The notes: a model not told the origin generated them from the sequence alone. Positions 10,355 to 19,603 are shown, numbered from the stretch's first letter. The stretch: 64,000 bases of DNA from Trebonia kvetii (GCF_007827045.1 NZ_RPFW01000001.1:1402519-1466518); one strand, 5' to 3'. Made by a program: numbers and translations.

Positions 10355-13300
10355 TCAACTGCTCCAGACCTGGAACTCGGAGAGCTGCCCGGCTGGCCAC
10401 CCCGTGTTGGCGGTGAAGTTGGCCCGCACGTAGCGGTAGCTGGCGGCGGGGAACGTGATCGTGACCGTGTTGCCGGTCGAGGGGTTGAAGGTGTAGTTGG
10501 CCGACGCGACGATCGTGGTGAAAGTCGAGCCGTCGGTGCTCCCCTGGATCGACAGCGTCTGCGTCCTTGTCGCCCATGAGGTGGATGGCGGGAGGTCGAG
10601 CACGAGCCTGCTGAAGCTCTTCGACGCGCCCAGGTCAACCTGGAACCACTGCGGGAAGGCGTTGTCCGTGCTCTCCCAGTAGGTGCTGGTGTTGCCGTCC
10701 ACGGCGTTGGCGGGCACGTACGTCTGGGTGTATCCGCTCGCCGAGGCCGGCTGGTTCTGCGACAGGTTGGTTGGCGTGGTACCCGCGCCGGTGCCGGACA
10801 GCGCGACCGTGGTCGGGCTGTTCGTCGCGTTGCTTGTCATCGTCAGGCTGCCGGTGCGGGTTCCGGACGCGGTGGGCGTGAACGTGACGCTCACCGTGCA
10901 GGAGCCGCCCGCCGCGATCGACGTCCCGCAGTTGCTGGTCTGCGCGAAGTCGCCGCTGGCAGCGATGCTCGATACCGTCGCAGCCGCGGTTCCCGTGTTG
11001 GTCACCGTCACCGTCTGGGCGGCGCTTGTCGTGTTGAGTGCCTGGCTGGGATAGGTCAGCGAGGACGGGCTCGTCGCCAGGGTCGCCGACGAACCGCCAC
11101 CGCCGGAGGCGGGGAAGACCGCGAAGTCCGAGAGCTGGCCGGCCGGCCAGCCAGTGTTCGCGGTGATGTTCACCCGGACGTACCTGGCGGTAGTCGCATT
11201 GGACGTGATGGTGACGGTGTTGTTGTTGGCGTTCGGGTCGAAGGTGTACCCGGCCGAACCCACGATGGTCGAGAAGTTCGAGCCGTCCGTGGAGCCGAGC
11301 ACCGACAGGGTCTGCGTCCGCGCACCCCAGGCGGTCGACGGCGGGAGCCTCAGCGTGATCTTGCCGATGCTGTAGCTCTGGCCGAGGTCGACCTGTGCCC
11401 ACTGCGGGAACGAGCCGTTGGCGCTTTCCCAGTAGGTGGAGGGGTCGGCGTCCGTGATGTTGGCGGCGACGTAGGGGCTGTTGGCCGAGCTTGCGGAGGC
11501 CGGCTGGCCGGCCGCGATGTTGGTGGTGCTCCCGATGCCGGAACCGGTCAGCGCGACGGTGACCGGGCTGTTGTTGGCGTTGCTGGTCACCGTCAGGGTG
11601 CCGGTGCGCGACCCGGCGGCGGTGGGCGTGAACGTGACGGTCACCGTGCAGGACCCGCCGACCGCGATGCTGGTGCAGTTGCTGGTCTGGCTGAAGTCCC
11701 CGGTCACCGCGACGCCGGAGACGGTCGCGGCGGCGGTGCCCGAGTTGGTCACCGTCACCGTCTGGGTGGCGGCGCTTGTCCCGACAACCGTGCCAGCGAA
11801 GGACAGGCTGCCCGGCGCGGCGTTCAGCACCGGCCCCGGCGCGATGCCGGTACCGGACAGGCTCACCGTGTTGGTGACGCCGCCGGCGTTGACCGTGAGG
11901 GTCCCGGTGCGCGTGCCGGTTGCCGTCGGCGAGAACTTGACGCTAACCGTGCACGAGCTGTTTGCCGCGATCGATGAACCGCAGGTGTTGGTCTGCGAGA
12001 AGTCGCCGCTGGCGGCGATGGACGAGACCGCTGCGGCCGCGCTGGTCGGGTTGGCGACCGTCACGGTCTGCGCGGCGGTGGTGGTGCCGGTCGCGGCCGT
12101 GCCGAAGCTCAGCGCGCTCGGGCTGGTGTTGACGCCGGTGACCGGGTAGGGCGGGTAAACCGGGGCCGGCCAGCCGTTGCACTGCGTCGGGGTGATGCCG
12201 GAGTTGCCGCCGCCATCGGTGATGACGAAGTTGCCGCCCTCACAGCTGTAGCTCGGCGCGACGGACTGCGCCACGCCGGTGGCCGTGACGTTGGTGAGCG
12301 TGGCGGTGCCGCCGGTCTGCTCCTGCAGGGCGAAGGTGCCGGCGCCGGCGATGGACACGTTGTTCAGGCTGACGTTGCTGATCGTGCCCTCGACCCACTG
12401 GATGGCCTCGTACGGGCTCTGCTCGATCAGCGCGTTGCTCACGTTGATCGGGCCCGGGCCCCAGCCCTGGCTGCCGTCGAACCACAGCGCGCCGACACCG
12501 AACTGCCAGTTCGGGTCGAGGTCGCCGTCGCGGATCATCGTGTTGTTAGAGATCGTGGTCAGGCCGACCGGGGTGGAAGTGAAGCGCTGGCCGACGTGGA
12601 TGCCGCCGCCCTGGGTGATGCCAGAGTCGACGACCAGGTTGCCGCTGACGGTGTTGCTGTTGCCGCCGTAGACCGCGATGCCGTTGGCGAGCATCGGGTA
12701 CTGGACGGTGTTATTGGAGATCGTGTCGCCGGAGTCCGCGCCGATGCTCGAGTCCGCCCACAGCGCGATGCCGTCGTCGCCGGTGTTGCGGATGTCGCTG
12801 TTGGTGATGGTCGAGTTGGTGACGCCGCCGTGCAGGTTGATGCCGTCCGCCGTGGTGTCGCGGATGCGCATGCCGCTGAAGGTCAGGCTGGTCATCGGCC
12901 CGTCCATCCAGGCGCCGACCTTCATGTGCTCGATCCAGATGTTCGACACGGTGGAGTTGCTCAGCGCACCGCCGATGCCGTTGACCTGAGCGCTATCGTC
13001 GCGCACCTGGGCGTTGCCGGAGATGGCGAAGTTCTGCAGGTGCACGTTGCTGCTCGGGTTCGGCGCCGAGTTGCCGTAGAAGCCGGGCGCCGTGCCGGTG
13101 ACGGTGGAGTACCACGTGCCCGCGCCGGCGATCGTCACGTTGTTGACCGCGATGTGGCCGGGGATGTTGTAGGTACCCGGCGGTATCCAGACGGTCCCGC
13201 CCGCGCCCGCCGCGGAGATCGCGGCGTTGAACGCGTTCGTCGAGTCGTTCACGCCGCTTGAGTCCGCGCCTTCGCTCGTCACGGAAACCGAGCCGGACGG

Positions 13301-13921
13301 CTGCGTCAGCGCCGAGCCGACCTGCTCGAAATCGGCGAAGTCGACCGTGTAGGAGGACGCGGTGTCCTCCGAGTCGACCTGCAGCTTGAAGGTGGTGCCG
13401 GCCGGATAAGTGGCGGAAAATAGCCGGTGCACCTCGTCGTAGAAGTGATGCGGGTTGCTGCCAGGCGAGTTGGTGAACGGGTAGCTGCCGTAATACCAGC
13501 TATAGGCGTTGGTCAGGGTGAAGTCGGCCTGCTTGGTTCCGTTGATGTAGAGCGATAGTGGGGCTGTGTAAACGGAGCCGCCCGACGTGTCCGGAATGCT
13601 GTACCGGAAGTCGATGGAATTGGTCGCCACCGGCGTGGTGAAGGTGACGTACTGGCCGGAGCCCTGGAGAGTCACCGCCTTGCGGCCAGAAGCCTCGTCG
13701 GCGAGCTGGCCCTGGGTGTAGCTCGGGCCGATGACCGTGCCGTTAGTCGCGGAACTCTCGGCCTGAACCTCGGTGTACGGCAGGCTTGCGCCACTGCCTC
13801 CGGTCGCCGCCGCGAACGCCGGCTGGATCGCCACGGCCGCGACGCTCGCGGCCGCCAGCGAGACGGTGCCGATGCTCAATGCGAGCATCCGCCTCAGATT
13901 TCGGACAGAGTGGAACACCAT
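10355..13921 (-). CDS. secreted GH87-type alpha-1,3-glucanase, multidomain
   Basis: ATG 13921 follows GAGAGGAG, giving 1188 residues. A signal peptide covers 1-40. Next comes a beta-sandwich of the kind found before GH87 domains (YTEVQAESS to about 175). The right-handed beta-helix spans about 200-590. Asp359 lies in ADGINLHGG, and Asp382-Asp383 in NTGDDGIALW; the 23/24-residue spacing equals that of the three catalytic aspartates in known GH87 enzymes. Then come choice-of-anchor-D-like immunoglobulin folds (LSFGTAATGTTTAAQTVTV and repeats), an F5/8 type C (discoidin) domain, another anchor-D fold and a second F5/8C at the C terminus. The target is probably alpha-1,3-glucan of fungal walls or bacterial mutan. 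Exact specificity is inferred. Confidence 0.88.
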   Translation of the reverse strand: MVFHSVRNLRRMLALSIGTVSLAAASVAAVAIQPAFAAATGGSGASLPYTEVQAESSATNGTVIGPSYTQGQLADEASGRKAVTLQGSGQYVTFTTPVATNSIDFRYSIPDTSGGSVYTAPLSLYINGTKQADFTLTNAYSWYYGSYPFTNSPGSNPHHFYDEVHRLFSATYPAGTTFKLQVDSEDTASSYTVDFADFEQVGSALTQPSGSVSVTSEGADSSGVNDSTNAFNAAISAAGAGGTVWIPPGTYNIPGHIAVNNVTIAGAGTWYSTVTGTAPGFYGNSAPNPSSNVHLQNFAISGNAQVRDDSAQVNGIGGALSNSTVSNIWIEHMKVGAWMDGPMTSLTFSGMRIRDTTADGINLHGGVTNSTITNSDIRNTGDDGIALWADSSIGADSGDTISNNTVQYPMLANGIAVYGGNSNTVSGNLVVDSGITQGGGIHVGQRFTSTPVGLTTISNNTMIRDGDLDPNWQFGVGALWFDGSQGWGPGPINVSNALIEQSPYEAIQWVEGTISNVSLNNVSIAGAGTFALQEQTGGTATLTNVTATGVAQSVAPSYSCEGGNFVITDGGGNSGITPTQCNGWPAPVYPPYPVTGVNTSPSALSFGTAATGTTTAAQTVTVANPTSAAAAVSSIAASGDFSQTNTCGSSIAANSSCTVSVKFSPTATGTRTGTLTVNAGGVTNTVSLSGTGIAPGPVLNAAPGSLSFAGTVVGTSAATQTVTVTNSGTAAATVSGVAVTGDFSQTSNCTSIAVGGSCTVTVTFTPTAAGSRTGTLTVTSNANNSPVTVALTGSGIGSTTNIAAGQPASASSANSPYVAANITDADPSTYWESANGSFPQWAQVDLGQSYSIGKITLRLPPSTAWGARTQTLSVLGSTDGSNFSTIVGSAGYTFDPNANNNTVTITSNATTARYVRVNITANTGWPAGQLSDFAVFPASGGGGSSATLATSPSSLTYPSQALNTTSAAQTVTVTNTGTAAATVSSIAASGDFAQTSNCGTSIAAGGSCTVSVTFTPTASGTRTGSLTMTSNATNSPTTVALSGTGAGTTPTNLSQNQPASASGYTQTYVPANAVDGNTSTYWESTDNAFPQWFQVDLGASKSFSRLVLDLPPSTSWATRTQTLSIQGSTDGSTFTTIVASANYTFNPSTGNTVTITFPAASYRYVRANFTANTGWPAGQLSEFQVWSS

Positions 13922-14387
13922 TGCTCCTCTCGACGGGGAACGCCGGACTTCAGCGGCGCCTTCGACGTTGACGGTAAACTTCCTAACATCCCCTTGCAAT
14001 ATCTGAACTTGAATCTGGATGAGATTTACCGATTAAGGAAAACTTACGACGAAGATCGCGGAAGGAATTCGCAGCTCAGTGGCTTGTTGCCACTCTGATA
14101 ACGAGTTGGTAAGCAGATTCCGTGCAAGCGCAGCCGAACGACGAGGCTATCGCAAGACTAGGCTGCAATGATTTACTGCAAAAAACTGCGCAGTTTCCGC
14201 AATTTTGCGATAACGATCGACGGGATGCTGGCGGGACGCACCGCGGCCTGCCCGCCGGCCTGCGAATCCTTATCGAAGGCTTACGTGCTGCTCTGGTCAC
14301 GAACCGGCCCGCGAACAGGCACGTATGAAGGGTGGAAGGAACATTTCGGTCGCTCCACGGCCGGACACCCGACCCGAGAGGAGCTCG
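13922..14387. other. divergent intergenic region, 466 bp
   Basis: This is the promoter region between the GH87 gene (leftward) and the ferric-reductase-like gene (rightward). It is much richer in A and T than the genes, especially 13975-14220. It contains the 14-bp palindrome at 14183-14196 flanked by TTGC/GCAA repeats. Short open frames here show no coding character. Confidence 0.6.
14183..14196. promoter_or_regulatory. 14-bp palindrome, candidate operator
   Basis: AAACTGCGCAGTTT is a perfect palindrome about 190 bases before the start of the reductase operon and 260 bases before the GH87 start. Nearby TTTACTGCA and AATTTTGCGATAA add partial symmetry. The regulator is unknown; it may simply be a binding site for one of the divergent genes. 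Confidence 0.35.
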
Positions 14388-16115
14388 ATGGCAGCCCCGA
14401 ACCGCAATCCGGCCGGCCGGTACCCGGCGGGACGTGGCTGGCCTCCGGGAGCGCGTACTCCTGCTCCGCCGGCTCCGCCCCAGCAGGGGATGTGGCCGGG
14501 GCACCCGTCGGGACCGATAGCGCAGGCGACTCCGGTGTGGCCAGACCCGCCGGGTGGACGAGCGCCGGCCGGCCTGCTGCCGAGGCGCCAGACGGGGCCG
14601 CTGCCCGCCGCGCCTGGCCCGGTGCGGCGGAACGGGCCGCCAGGTCCGGGTAATACTTTCCCGGTTCGCACGACGGACCAGCTCAGGCGGGACACGCTGC
14701 TGGACCGGACGACCGCCCAGCTCCGGCCGGCGCCCGGTCACCGGCTGGCGCCGCCAGCCACCGTCAAGGGCAAGCCGCTCGTTCCTGGCCGCGGCACCGC
14801 GCGGGCCGTGCTGCCCAGTCTCGTCCTCGCCGTCATCGGCCTCGGCGCCGCCGCCGTCATCGCCCTGTGGTGGCGGGACAACCCGCGGATCTCCGGCACC
14901 GGCGAGCTGCTCACCGCGGCCGGCCGGGTGCTCGGCCTGCTCGCCGGCTACGGATTCGTCGTCCTTGTCGGGCTGATGGCCCGGCTGCCGCCGCTCGAGC
15001 GGCGGATCGGCAGCGACCGGCTTGCCCGCTGGCACGCCGCGGGAGGCAAGTACGTGATCACCCTGGTCACCGGTCACGTCCTGTTCATCGTGTGGGGCTA
15101 CGCGGTCACCGCGCACGAGAAGGTGACGAGCGAGAGCATCACGCTGCTCACCTCCTACCCCGACGTGCTGATGGCGACCGTCGCGTGGTTCCTGCTGCTC
15201 GGCATCGGCTTCTCCTCCGCCAGGGCCGCGCGCCGCCGCCTGTCCTACGAGACCTGGTACTACGCGCACCTGTACACCTACCTGGCGATCGCACTCGCGT
15301 TCAGCCACCAGTTCGCCGACGGCGCCGACTTCGCGGCCAACGCGAAGGCGCGGATCGCCTGGTCGGCGCTGTACGCGATGGTCGGTGCGCTGATCGTCTG
15401 GTACCGCATCCTCACGCCGCTGCGCCGCGCCGCCAGGCACCGGTTCACCGTGCAGCACGTGCGACCGGAAGGACCCGGCATCGTGTCGGTGTTCGTGGCG
15501 GGCCGCGACTTCGACCGGCTCCGCGCCGAGCCGGGGCAGTTCTTCCGCTGGCGCTTCCTCACCCGCGAGCTGTGGTGGCAGTCCCACCCGTACTCGCTGT
15601 CCGCGATGCCGCAGACGGACCTGATGCGGATCACCGTCAAGGCCCGCGGCGAGCACAGCGACGCCATGGCCTCCCTGGCGCCGGGCACCAGGATCATCGC
15701 CGAGGGACCGTACGGCGCGTTCACGCCCGCGCTCAGCGGCCGCCGAGTGCTGCTGATCGCCGGCGGCGTCGGCATCACCCCGATCCGGGCGATGTTCGCC
15801 GCGCTGCCGAGCCGGATGTCGGACGGCATCACGCTGCTTTACCGTGCCAGTCACCCGCGCGACGTGGTGTTCAGCAGGGAACTCGACGCGATCGCCGCGG
15901 ACAGGAACGCGACGCTGCACTACCTGATCGGCGCCAGGGACCGGCTCGGCTACGACCCGCTCTCCGCCGACTGCCTGCAGCGGCTGGTGCCTGGCCTGCA
16001 CCGGTACGAGGCCTACGTGTGCGGACCGCCCGGCATGACCGAGGCCGCCGTGCGCTCGCTGCGCGCGGCAGGCATACCGCGCCGCCGCATCCACCACGAG
16101 TCGTTCGCCTTCTGA
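14388..16115 (+). CDS. ferric-reductase-like transmembrane flavoprotein
   Basis: ATG 14388 follows GAGAGGAG; 575 residues. Residues 1-130 are a Pro/Gly/Arg-rich cytoplasmic tail. Six hydrophobic segments follow (about 140-345). Histidines placed for heme are in RWHAAGGKYVITLVTGHVLF and YAHLYTYLAIALAFSHQF. The FAD site HPYSLSAMP and GPYGAF, then NAD(P)-binding VLLIAGGVGITPIRAMF and YVCGPPGMTEAAV complete a transmembrane oxidoreductase that moves electrons from cytosolic NAD(P)H across the membrane. The FMN-binding secreted protein 54 bases downstream is the probable acceptor. The gene is annotated in such genomes as ferredoxin reductase or ferric reductase; the final acceptor is not known. Confidence 0.9.
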   Translation: MAAPNRNPAGRYPAGRGWPPGARTPAPPAPPQQGMWPGHPSGPIAQATPVWPDPPGGRAPAGLLPRRQTGPLPAAPGPVRRNGPPGPGNTFPVRTTDQLRRDTLLDRTTAQLRPAPGHRLAPPATVKGKPLVPGRGTARAVLPSLVLAVIGLGAAAVIALWWRDNPRISGTGELLTAAGRVLGLLAGYGFVVLVGLMARLPPLERRIGSDRLARWHAAGGKYVITLVTGHVLFIVWGYAVTAHEKVTSESITLLTSYPDVLMATVAWFLLLGIGFSSARAARRRLSYETWYYAHLYTYLAIALAFSHQFADGADFAANAKARIAWSALYAMVGALIVWYRILTPLRRAARHRFTVQHVRPEGPGIVSVFVAGRDFDRLRAEPGQFFRWRFLTRELWWQSHPYSLSAMPQTDLMRITVKARGEHSDAMASLAPGTRIIAEGPYGAFTPALSGRRVLLIAGGVGITPIRAMFAALPSRMSDGITLLYRASHPRDVVFSRELDAIAADRNATLHYLIGARDRLGYDPLSADCLQRLVPGLHRYEAYVCGPPGMTEAAVRSLRAAGIPRRRIHHESFAF

Positions 16116-16168
16116 GCCCGCCCCGCAGCTTCTGACCCCGCCACGCAGCCGGACCCCTTGGAGGTTTC

Positions 16169-16735
16169 ATGCGCCGCGCCATCCTGACTCTCGGCGGCAC
16201 CGCCGCCGGCCTCGCCGCGCTTTTCTCGTTCAAGACGCACTCGCTCGCCGGGGTGGCCGCGCTCGGCACGCCGAGCAACCCGGGCACGGCCTCCGCGGCG
16301 CCGATGGGCGGGTCCGGGTCCATGATGCCGACCACCCCGTCCCACATGGGCACCATGGGTACCGGCAAGAGCACCAGCAAGAAGACCGGCATGGGGTCGG
16401 GCAGCAAGAAGTCCGGCATGGGCTCGGGCACCGGCAAGAAGACCGGCACGGGCATGATGGCGACGAAGCGGACACTCACCGGCGCCGTCGAGAACACCCA
16501 GTACGGCCCCATGCAGGTCCAAGTCACGCTGACCGGCACCAAGATCACCGAGATCACGGTGCTGCAGCACACCGACGAGGGCACGACGAGCGCACAGATC
16601 GACTCGACCGCCCTGCCGAAGCTGACCGCCGAGGCCCTCGCGGCGCAAAGCGCTCGCATCGACGCGGTGAGCGGCGCGAGTTACACCAGTTCCGGCTACA
16701 TCCAGTCGCTGCAGAGCGCCCTGGACAAGGCCTGA
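16169..16735 (+). CDS. FMN-binding exported protein with Met/Lys/Gly-rich tether
   Basis: ATG 16169 follows TTGGAGG; 188 residues. Residues 1-35 are an export signal or membrane anchor. Residues 45-100 are a low-complexity tether rich in Met, Gly, Ser, Thr and Lys (for example TGMGSGSKKSGMGSG) with about ten methionines. The C-terminal FMN-binding domain has DAVSGAS, with Asp165 and Ser171; this fits the Dxx(S/T)GA(T/S) motif to which ApbE attaches FMN covalently. Together with the reductase upstream it would form a flavin-based extracytosolic electron-transfer pair. No apbE gene is in the window, so the flavinylase must be elsewhere. The Met-rich tether might also bind metal; that is speculation. 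Confidence 0.9.
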   Translation: MRRAILTLGGTAAGLAALFSFKTHSLAGVAALGTPSNPGTASAAPMGGSGSMMPTTPSHMGTMGTGKSTSKKTGMGSGSKKSGMGSGTGKKTGTGMMATKRTLTGAVENTQYGPMQVQVTLTGTKITEITVLQHTDEGTTSAQIDSTALPKLTAEALAAQSARIDAVSGASYTSSGYIQSLQSALDKA

Positions 16736-16745
16736 CCTCCAAGAC

Positions 16746-16818
16746 TCTGGCGGACAAGAGGGTTGCCACCGCCAGATGGTGGATCGTCAGGAGGGCTACC
16801 GCCCTCCTGACGATCCAC
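16746..16818. terminator. two tandem hairpins between convergent genes
   Basis: The first has arms TCTGGCGG (16746-16753) and CCGCCAGA (16769-16776). The second is a perfect 18-bp stem, 16779-16796 with 16801-16818, and a four-base TACC loop. It lies between the FMN-binding gene and the convergent VWA gene and can terminate both. Confidence 0.8.
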
Positions 16819-16834
16819 AACAATGCCGGGTAGG

Positions 16835-17596
16835 TCAGCCCGCGAAGAAGGCGGACAGGGCGGGGGCCACGTCGCGGTAGCTCCGTGCCTGCCGAAGCCG
16901 GCCCCTGCCGAGCCGTGCCAGGTCCCGTGCGAGATCGGGGTCCTGCTCGCCCGTCGTGTCGAGCAGGACGTCGAGCCTGGGCAGCCGCGCGGCCATCGGT
17001 CGCGGATCAGGCCCTGCGTTGTGCACGCAGTCGGAAAGCAGCACGACCCGCGCCTCCCGCGCCGGGACGCGGGACAGTTCGCGCCGCGCCGCCTGCAGCG
17101 GGAACGCCAGGTTGGTGAGCCCGCGTGCGGGTATCCGCAGCATCGACTCGACGAGCCGCTCGGGCGGCACGCGCTGTCCCAGGTGGGAGAGCACCGCCGC
17201 GTCGGACCAGAACGCGATCACCGCCAGGTTGTCCCTGGCCAGCTCGGCGGCCAGCGCGCCGACGGCGGCCGCCGCGGTACGCACCCGCTCGCCGCGCATC
17301 GAACCCGACACATCGACGAGTAGCACCACAGAACGGGCGGTGGTGACCCGCTCGCGCACCACGATGTCCTCGTCCTCCGGCACCGGGTGCTCGGTGAGCT
17401 GCTCCAGGGTCCGGTCCAGGTCGATGTCGTCCGAGCCGCCGCGGTACGGGACGCTCGCGACCTCGCCGCGGCCGCGGCGCGCAGTGCGGTCGGTGCGCGG
17501 CCGCGGCATCGCCAGCCGCGCCGCTATCTCCCTCGCCCGGCGCAGCGTCTCCGGATCCGGCGCCGCCTGCGCGCCGTCGAGGCCTGACGGCGACAC
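16835..17596 (-). CDS. VWA-domain protein, ATPase partner; N terminus uncertain
   Basis: The first standard start is GTG 17596, giving 253 residues. The VWA domain runs from about residue 85 (SVVLLVDVSGSMRGERV, a MIDAS motif) through FWSDAAVL and VVLLSDCVHNAGP. Upstream, the same frame stays open and codon-like for another 82 codons, up to the TGA of the ATPase gene at 17852. It includes RRKPKTLTEEPSLVD and TTDERAALV, which read like genuine protein, yet no ATG, GTG or TTG occurs there. Either a non-standard start is used, or the true start was lost. VWA proteins of this kind assemble with the adjacent AAA ATPase, as in metal-chelatase-like or MoxR systems. Confidence 0.8.
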   Translation of the reverse strand: MSPSGLDGAQAAPDPETLRRAREIAARLAMPRPRTDRTARRGRGEVASVPYRGGSDDIDLDRTLEQLTEHPVPEDEDIVVRERVTTARSVVLLVDVSGSMRGERVRTAAAAVGALAAELARDNLAVIAFWSDAAVLSHLGQRVPPERLVESMLRIPARGLTNLAFPLQAARRELSRVPAREARVVLLSDCVHNAGPDPRPMAARLPRLDVLLDTTGEQDPDLARDLARLGRGRLRQARSYRDVAPALSAFFAG

Positions 17597-17851
17597 CAGC
17601 GCCGCCCGCTCGTCGGTGGTCGATGGCCCGCCACTGCCGGCCGAGGTCTTGGGTTTTCCGGAACGGGTTCCTGGTTCCCCGCTTATCGTCAGCCCGCCTG
17701 CGGCGCCACGCGGCGGTGCGGCGTCGACCAGTGACGGTTCCTCGGTCAGCGTCTTCGGCTTGCGGCGCAGTGGCTTGAGCTGGTGTGCCCGATCCGGGCG
17801 GCGCGCCGAGCCTGACTCGCGGCGCAGCGGCGAGTCAGCCTCGACCGCTCT

Positions 17852-18814
17852 TCAACCGGGGGCCGCGGCCGCGGGGTCAAGAATGAAGTGGTCCTCCCAG
17901 ATCTGGCGGAGCACCTGTTCGGGCGTGACGTCTACGGTCTCGTCGAGGAAGATCCGGCCGGACAGCGCGACGACCATGGCGTCGTAGACGGTGTCCCGGT
18001 GGGACTGCTCCGCTGCATCGCCGCGCCCTGGGGTTTCACTCTCGGAAGCAGGTGTATCGAGCTTCAACAGCTGCCCGGCGACCAGAGTCAGGTCGATGGC
18101 GCCGCGGACGGAGCTGCCCTGCCTGATGTCCTCGTGCTGCCGCGTGGCGCGGGTGACGGCGACGGCATCGGCGACCAGGCGCTCGTAGACGGCGGGCTTG
18201 AGGTCGGGGACCGGGGCGCGGAGCGTGACGATGCCGCGCTCGGCCGCCGCGTCCTGGTAGGTGATCGCGAGGCGGCACAGCCGGTCGTGCACGGAGGTGG
18301 ACAGTCGGGTGGTGCCGATGTTGTCGTAGGGGTTCATCGAGGCGATCACCCGGAAGGTGTCGCGCGCGACGACCTCGCCGGCCCGCGGCACCGCGATGCG
18401 CCGTTCGGCCATCGCGGTGAGCAGCGTGTTGATCGTGTCCTCCGGCGCCCTGTTGAACTCCTCGATGTAGAGGAAGCCGCCCGCGCGCATCGCCTCGACC
18501 AGCGGGCCGTCGACGAAGTTCGCCGGGCTGTAGTCCTCGCGGAGCACCCTGGCCGGATTGTGGTGCCCGACCAGCTTGGCAGGGGTGAGATCCGCGTTGC
18601 CTTCGACGAACACCAGCGGGATGCCCCACTCCGCGGTGATCGCGCGCAGCAGCGTGGACTTGCTTGTGCCCGGCGGGCCCTCGAGGAGGACGTCACGGCC
18701 CGCCGCGACCGCGGCGAGCAGCAGTGCGAGTTCCCTCTCCCGGCCCACGACCCGGGCCTGCACGCGGTCCCTGACGTTGGCGAGCGGCTCGCGGCCGTCA
18801 CGGCTTGTGGTCAA
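17852..18814 (-). CDS. MoxR/BchI-like AAA ATPase
   Basis: The chosen start is TTG 18814, because a perfect AAGGAG lies nine bases upstream; an ATG farther out (about 18861) would put that site inside the gene. The product has 320 residues. Walker A is GPPGTSKST, Walker B FLYIEEFNRAPED, sensor 1 IASMNPYDNIG, and the lid follows. Such ATPases remodel a partner through VWA proteins; the partner VWA gene follows directly in the same frame after a TGA stop. The long open frame beyond 18814 to 19741 is antisense of the TetR gene and is not coding. Confidence 0.88.
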   Translation of the reverse strand: MTTSRDGREPLANVRDRVQARVVGRERELALLLAAVAAGRDVLLEGPPGTSKSTLLRAITAEWGIPLVFVEGNADLTPAKLVGHHNPARVLREDYSPANFVDGPLVEAMRAGGFLYIEEFNRAPEDTINTLLTAMAERRIAVPRAGEVVARDTFRVIASMNPYDNIGTTRLSTSVHDRLCRLAITYQDAAAERGIVTLRAPVPDLKPAVYERLVADAVAVTRATRQHEDIRQGSSVRGAIDLTLVAGQLLKLDTPASESETPGRGDAAEQSHRDTVYDAMVVALSGRIFLDETVDVTPEQVLRQIWEDHFILDPAAAAPG

Positions 18815-18946
18815 TGCGGGGTACTCCTTACAGCCAGTGACGTAATGCCCGGATGTTAACATGTTAATGGCAGCACCTGCCAAAAGGCGGGGGGCGGGGC
18901 CTGGGTGCCACGGGGAGGTTCGGAGGTTCACGGGGGAGGTTCGGGA

Positions 18947-19603
18947 ATGACCGAGCAAGGCGCTGCCGATCAGGCGGGTGCCCGCCGCGGGCGGCCGCCG
19001 TCCACCAGCCGGCGCGAGTTGCGGCTCATCGCGCTGCGCCTGTTCGCCGAGGACGGCTTCGAAAGCACCACCATCGAGCAGATCGCAGCCGAGGCCGGCG
19101 TCAGCGAGCGCACGTTCTTCCGGTACTTCACCACCAAGGCGAGCGTGCTGTGGGCCGAGTTCGAGACCGAGGTGGAGACGATCAGGGCTGCCCTGGCGTC
19201 GGTACCCGACGACGTGCCGATGATGGACGCGATCAGGAATGCGGTGGGCGCGGCCAACCACTACCACGCCGACGACGTGCCGGAGATGCGGATGCGGATG
19301 CACCTGATCGCGACGGTGCCCGCGCTGTCGTTCAGCGCCGCCGAGCACTACGAGGCCTGGGAACGGGCGATCAGCGAGTTCGCCGGGCGCCGCCTCGGCC
19401 AGCCGCCCGGCTCGCTCTACCCGCTGACCATCGGCCGCTCGGCACTCGCCGCCTGCCGCGCCGCCTATGACCGCTGGTCGGCCCGGGCGGACAACGACCT
19501 GACCGCCTACCTGGACGCCGCGCTCAGCGCGCTCGCGGCCGGGTTCGACCCGGCCACGATCGCCCGCGCACTCGCCGAGTTCGAGGTCTCGGTGCCCGGT
19601 TAG
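18947..19603 (+). CDS. TetR-family regulator, MftR-like
   Basis: ATG 18947 is preceded by GGGGGAGG; 218 residues. The N-terminal helix-turn-helix is clear: LRLFAEDGFESTTIEQIAAE, then GVSERTFFRYFTTKASVLWAEF. The continuation (PDDVPMMDAIRNAVGAANHY) and C-terminal part resemble the mycofactocin-system regulator subfamily (MftR, TIGR03968). No mycofactocin gene (precursor, radical SAM or redox partner) is in the window. It is divergent from the AAA ATPase with about 130 bases between, so it may control that operon. DNA binding is sure; the subfamily is inferred from pattern only. Confidence 0.85.
   Translation: MTEQGAADQAGARRGRPPSTSRRELRLIALRLFAEDGFESTTIEQIAAEAGVSERTFFRYFTTKASVLWAEFETEVETIRAALASVPDDVPMMDAIRNAVGAANHYHADDVPEMRMRMHLIATVPALSFSAAEHYEAWERAISEFAGRRLGQPPGSLYPLTIGRSALAACRAAYDRWSARADNDLTAYLDAALSALAAGFDPATIARALAEFEVSVPG

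Noticed and set aside
14076..16097. Very long leftward open frame of 673 codons
   Set aside because: It is antisense to the ferric-reductase-like gene, rich in Arg/His/Gly, and has no domain; such shadows are usual at high GC.
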